Below, piece by piece: positions 62,424 to 64,000 of a stretch of DNA of 64,000 nt. This DNA is from Argyresthia goedartella. Lineage: Eukaryota > Arthropoda > Insecta > Lepidoptera > Argyresthiidae. The notes under the pieces were generated by a model, which ran no database searches, was not told where the DNA came from, and saw only the letters and a program-made list of their open reading frames with translations. Made by a program: the position numbers and the translations under genes. Each line of letters begins with the position of its first letter. Positions within the stretch are counted from its first letter, which is position 1. Location of the stretch: assembly GCA_949825045.1 (NCBI GenBank), contig OX463832.1:21694552-21758551 (forward strand), in the 5' to 3' direction.

Positions 62424-63289
62424 TATATTGTAAAAAAAAATGTAAATATTCATACATTTATCTAATTGTAAAATAACTTTTTAATTTAATTAGTAATTAA
62501 ATACGAGAAAAATACAGTTAACGTTAAAAATACTTCATTGTATGCAATTTATTTAACAATGTTTTATATTAATATTTTTGCCATTTCTAATCGGGCTCAA
62601 CCCACTTGTTGCTTCAAATTTTATTAAAAATCATAGGTTTCAAATGTAACTAAAAGCTACCGGTGGATGTGACACTTTTTAACTTTATCGACTAAATACA
62701 AGGCATATTTATACATATTTTTAAAAATCTTACAGGTACATAATTCTAATCAAAATATTGTAAAGCAGTTCAAATATACAAAGAATGCGAATAATTCAAA
62801 TGAATTGGTCGACTAAACGTCTTTAACCTATCTACTTAAATATAAGAATACATACAAAATAACCGAATATTATGTAGATCTCTAAACCGTTTGTGGGTTG
62901 CCACTATTAAATACACCAAGCCAACTAGGCGCCTGTCAGGCATCTTCCGTTTCTTATCACACACACACATGTAAAACAAAACATGTTTCAAGGCGAGTGT
63001 GCCCTGAGATGGGGCGTCTAGTTGTGTTGGTGTTGTAGTAAACTCCCATTGGAAAGAAATATTGGGCGGATTCACAGGAAGTTTCCTCTGTTCGGGAAAG
63101 TTCCCGGGAGGATTCCCATTTCTAGTTGTGCCTGTGTTTGTGTGCGTTGTGTGTTTGTGTGTATTTTCGCTCAATCAACATACACACTGACATCAGGTTC
63201 CTGGAGGCGCTTCAGAGTTTCCGCCGTTGGTGCTTTTCCTGTAATGAGACAGTGGGACTGATTCCAGAGGCGTCGCATCTTAACTAATT
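62424..63289. other. No gene recognised
   Basis: AT-rich to about 62900, then GT/CA-rich. A TTCCCGGGAGGATTCCCA word at about 63100 recalls the motif at 56955. The 112-codon minus frame (62836-63174) is low-complexity and unsupported. Confidence 0.4.
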
Positions 63290-63360
63290 TAAAAAATCGG
63301 CCAAGTGCGAATTGCACTCGCTTACGAAGGGTGTTCCGTACCACCGTGCAAGAAAAATCA
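63290..63360 (-). repeat. Tail of the lepidopteran interspersed repeat
   Basis: The reverse complement reads GGTACGGAACACCCTTCGTA, AGCGAGTGCAATTCGCACTT, GGCCGATTTTTT, matching 1485-1535. Only the tail is present. Confidence 0.65.
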
Positions 63361-63402
63361 CGTCTCTACAGTTGTATCGAGACCCTTGAATTACTGTTTC
63401 CA

Positions 63403-63448
63403 CTACAGCAACAAAATGAAATACATGCATTTCACTTTGTTGCTGTAG
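63403..63448. repeat. 20-bp hairpin
   Basis: CTACAGCAACAAAATGAAAT (63403-63422) is mirrored at 63429-63448 with one mismatch and a 6-nt loop. Confidence 0.9.
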
Positions 63449-63604
63449 CAGATACAGAAAGCCACATTTAGCCAGTTATTCAATACTCCGTCTTTCGTGA
63501 CAGGGGGCTAGCCAATCGCAGCTATGGAGATATGAAGACAAATTACTTTTGCCCGCACCTCCATCCAGTGTGTCAACCAACGGACATTCTTGTCTAAAAT
63601 AACA

Positions 63605-63755
63605 TAAAATGAAAAGAGTCCGTTACCGTCGAGCTTGCATGAAGAGAGTTACGAATGTTGAGGAAGCGAGGATGTATGCAAGGAACATAAGTGGAGGTCT
63701 GGAGCCTCTACCTACCCTTCTCGGAACAAGGCGTGAGCATTAGTACCTCGCCCTG
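63605..63755 (+). repeat. LINE 3'-terminal relic (lepidopteran family)
   Basis: The segment can be read as CMKRVTNVEEARMYARN followed by PLPTLLGTRREH and a stop. I recognise it as a decayed form of a frequent lepidopteran LINE end (pattern K-R-V-M-N-V-D-E-A). No upstream part is present. Confidence 0.5.
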
Positions 63756-63832
63756 TCGCATCATGTGCATTCACAAACCGTAGGTACTTTGATTGTTATT
63801 TTTTACTTTTATTACAAGACGCCCGTACTTAA

Positions 63833-63952
63833 CCCAGATGTTACTGGATTTTTGAAAATTGGATCGCGATTTTTAACTTTAACACTTTAAGATACGGTTC
63901 AAATCCTATGAAACAAAATTGATCGTTTTAACGACCGGTAGTAATATCTGGG
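63833..63952. mobile_element. 120-bp TTAA-flanked MITE
   Basis: CCCAGATGTTACT at 63833-63845 is mirrored at 63939-63952 (AGTAATATCTGGG) with one mismatch. TTAA lies directly outside on both sides (63829-63832 and 63953-63956). The interior has a further inverted pair (TTGGATCGCGAT and ATTGATCG). Size, ends and target fit a piggyBac-type MITE. Confidence 0.75.
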
Positions 63953-64000
63953 TTAAGCTAGTTTTGCTTTATTATTATTTATTACAAATTATTTTGAAAT

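Noticed and set aside
61917..62453. 178-codon minus frame
   Set aside because: Antisense to the LINE-type C-terminal domain, whose plus frame has recognisable conserved blocks.

Overview
The window looks like intergenic heterochromatin-like DNA from an insect, most likely a moth or butterfly. The evidence is its repeats: a tRNA-derived SINE and several interspersed repeats I recognise from lepidopteran genomes, errantivirus and BEL/Pao LTR elements, CR1/Jockey-type LINEs, a Helitron, and mariner, hAT and TTAA-flanked (piggyBac-type) DNA transposons. The base composition is AT-rich. I found no host protein-coding gene and no functional tRNA, rRNA or CRISPR array. Almost every coding segment belongs to a transposable element, and nearly all are broken.

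Layout. 0.2-5.3 kb: SINEs, LINE 3' ends, a lepidopteran interspersed repeat and a ~690-bp (TTTATC)n array. 5.35-10.47 kb (+): an errantivirus (insect endogenous retrovirus) with gag, protease, RT/RNase H, integrase and the start of env; all frames are broken and no LTRs are seen. 10.47-12.56 kb (-): a Helitron whose Rep nuclease is deleted, preceded by a promoter with two heat-shock elements and a TATA box. 14.9-19.05 kb (+): LINE family D copy 1, with an esterase-like ORF1 and the endonuclease deleted. 19.1-19.85 kb (-): a fragment of LINE L. 20.646-27.047 kb (-): a complete but decayed BEL/Pao element with LTRs and a 5-bp GATGG target duplication.

27.3-34.96 kb (+): a three-level nest. LINE J is interrupted by LINE D copy 2, which is itself interrupted by an LTR element with ~99% identical repeats. 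34.96-35.26 kb (-): a mariner transposase N-terminus. 35.4-38.36 kb (-): LINE K. 38.63-42.44 kb (-): LINE L with a PHD-finger ORF1 and a nearly complete RT. 42.6-44.3 kb: tRNA-like SINEs and foldback repeats. 44.752-45.866 kb: an element with perfect 19-bp inverted ends, tandem repeats and G/C runs. 45.87-47.15 kb (+): LINE D copy 3.

48.49-50.14 kb: a large inverted repeat with two 591-bp arms around a 463-bp spacer. 50.3-51.63 kb (+): a LINE endonuclease/RT fragment fused to a GC-rich BEL/Pao pol, whose 880-codon frame is the only long intact one in the window (51.64-54.28 kb), followed by its LTR. 54.87-55.96 kb (-): a hAT transposase with a BED finger. 57.0-57.7 kb (+): a LINE C-terminus. 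58.366-59.728 kb: a TTAA-flanked inverted-terminal element carrying an inserted LINE H 3' end. 60.5-64.0 kb: repeat fragments and a second, 120-bp TTAA element.

The parts most worth following up are the heat-shock-type promoter on the Helitron, the 1.6-kb palindrome, the 3' stem-loop of LINE family D that appears to co-vary between copies, the long GATA-motif array and the intact BEL pol frame. LINE family letters (D, H, J, K, L) are labels used only in this report; clade assignments are tentative because no database search was possible.
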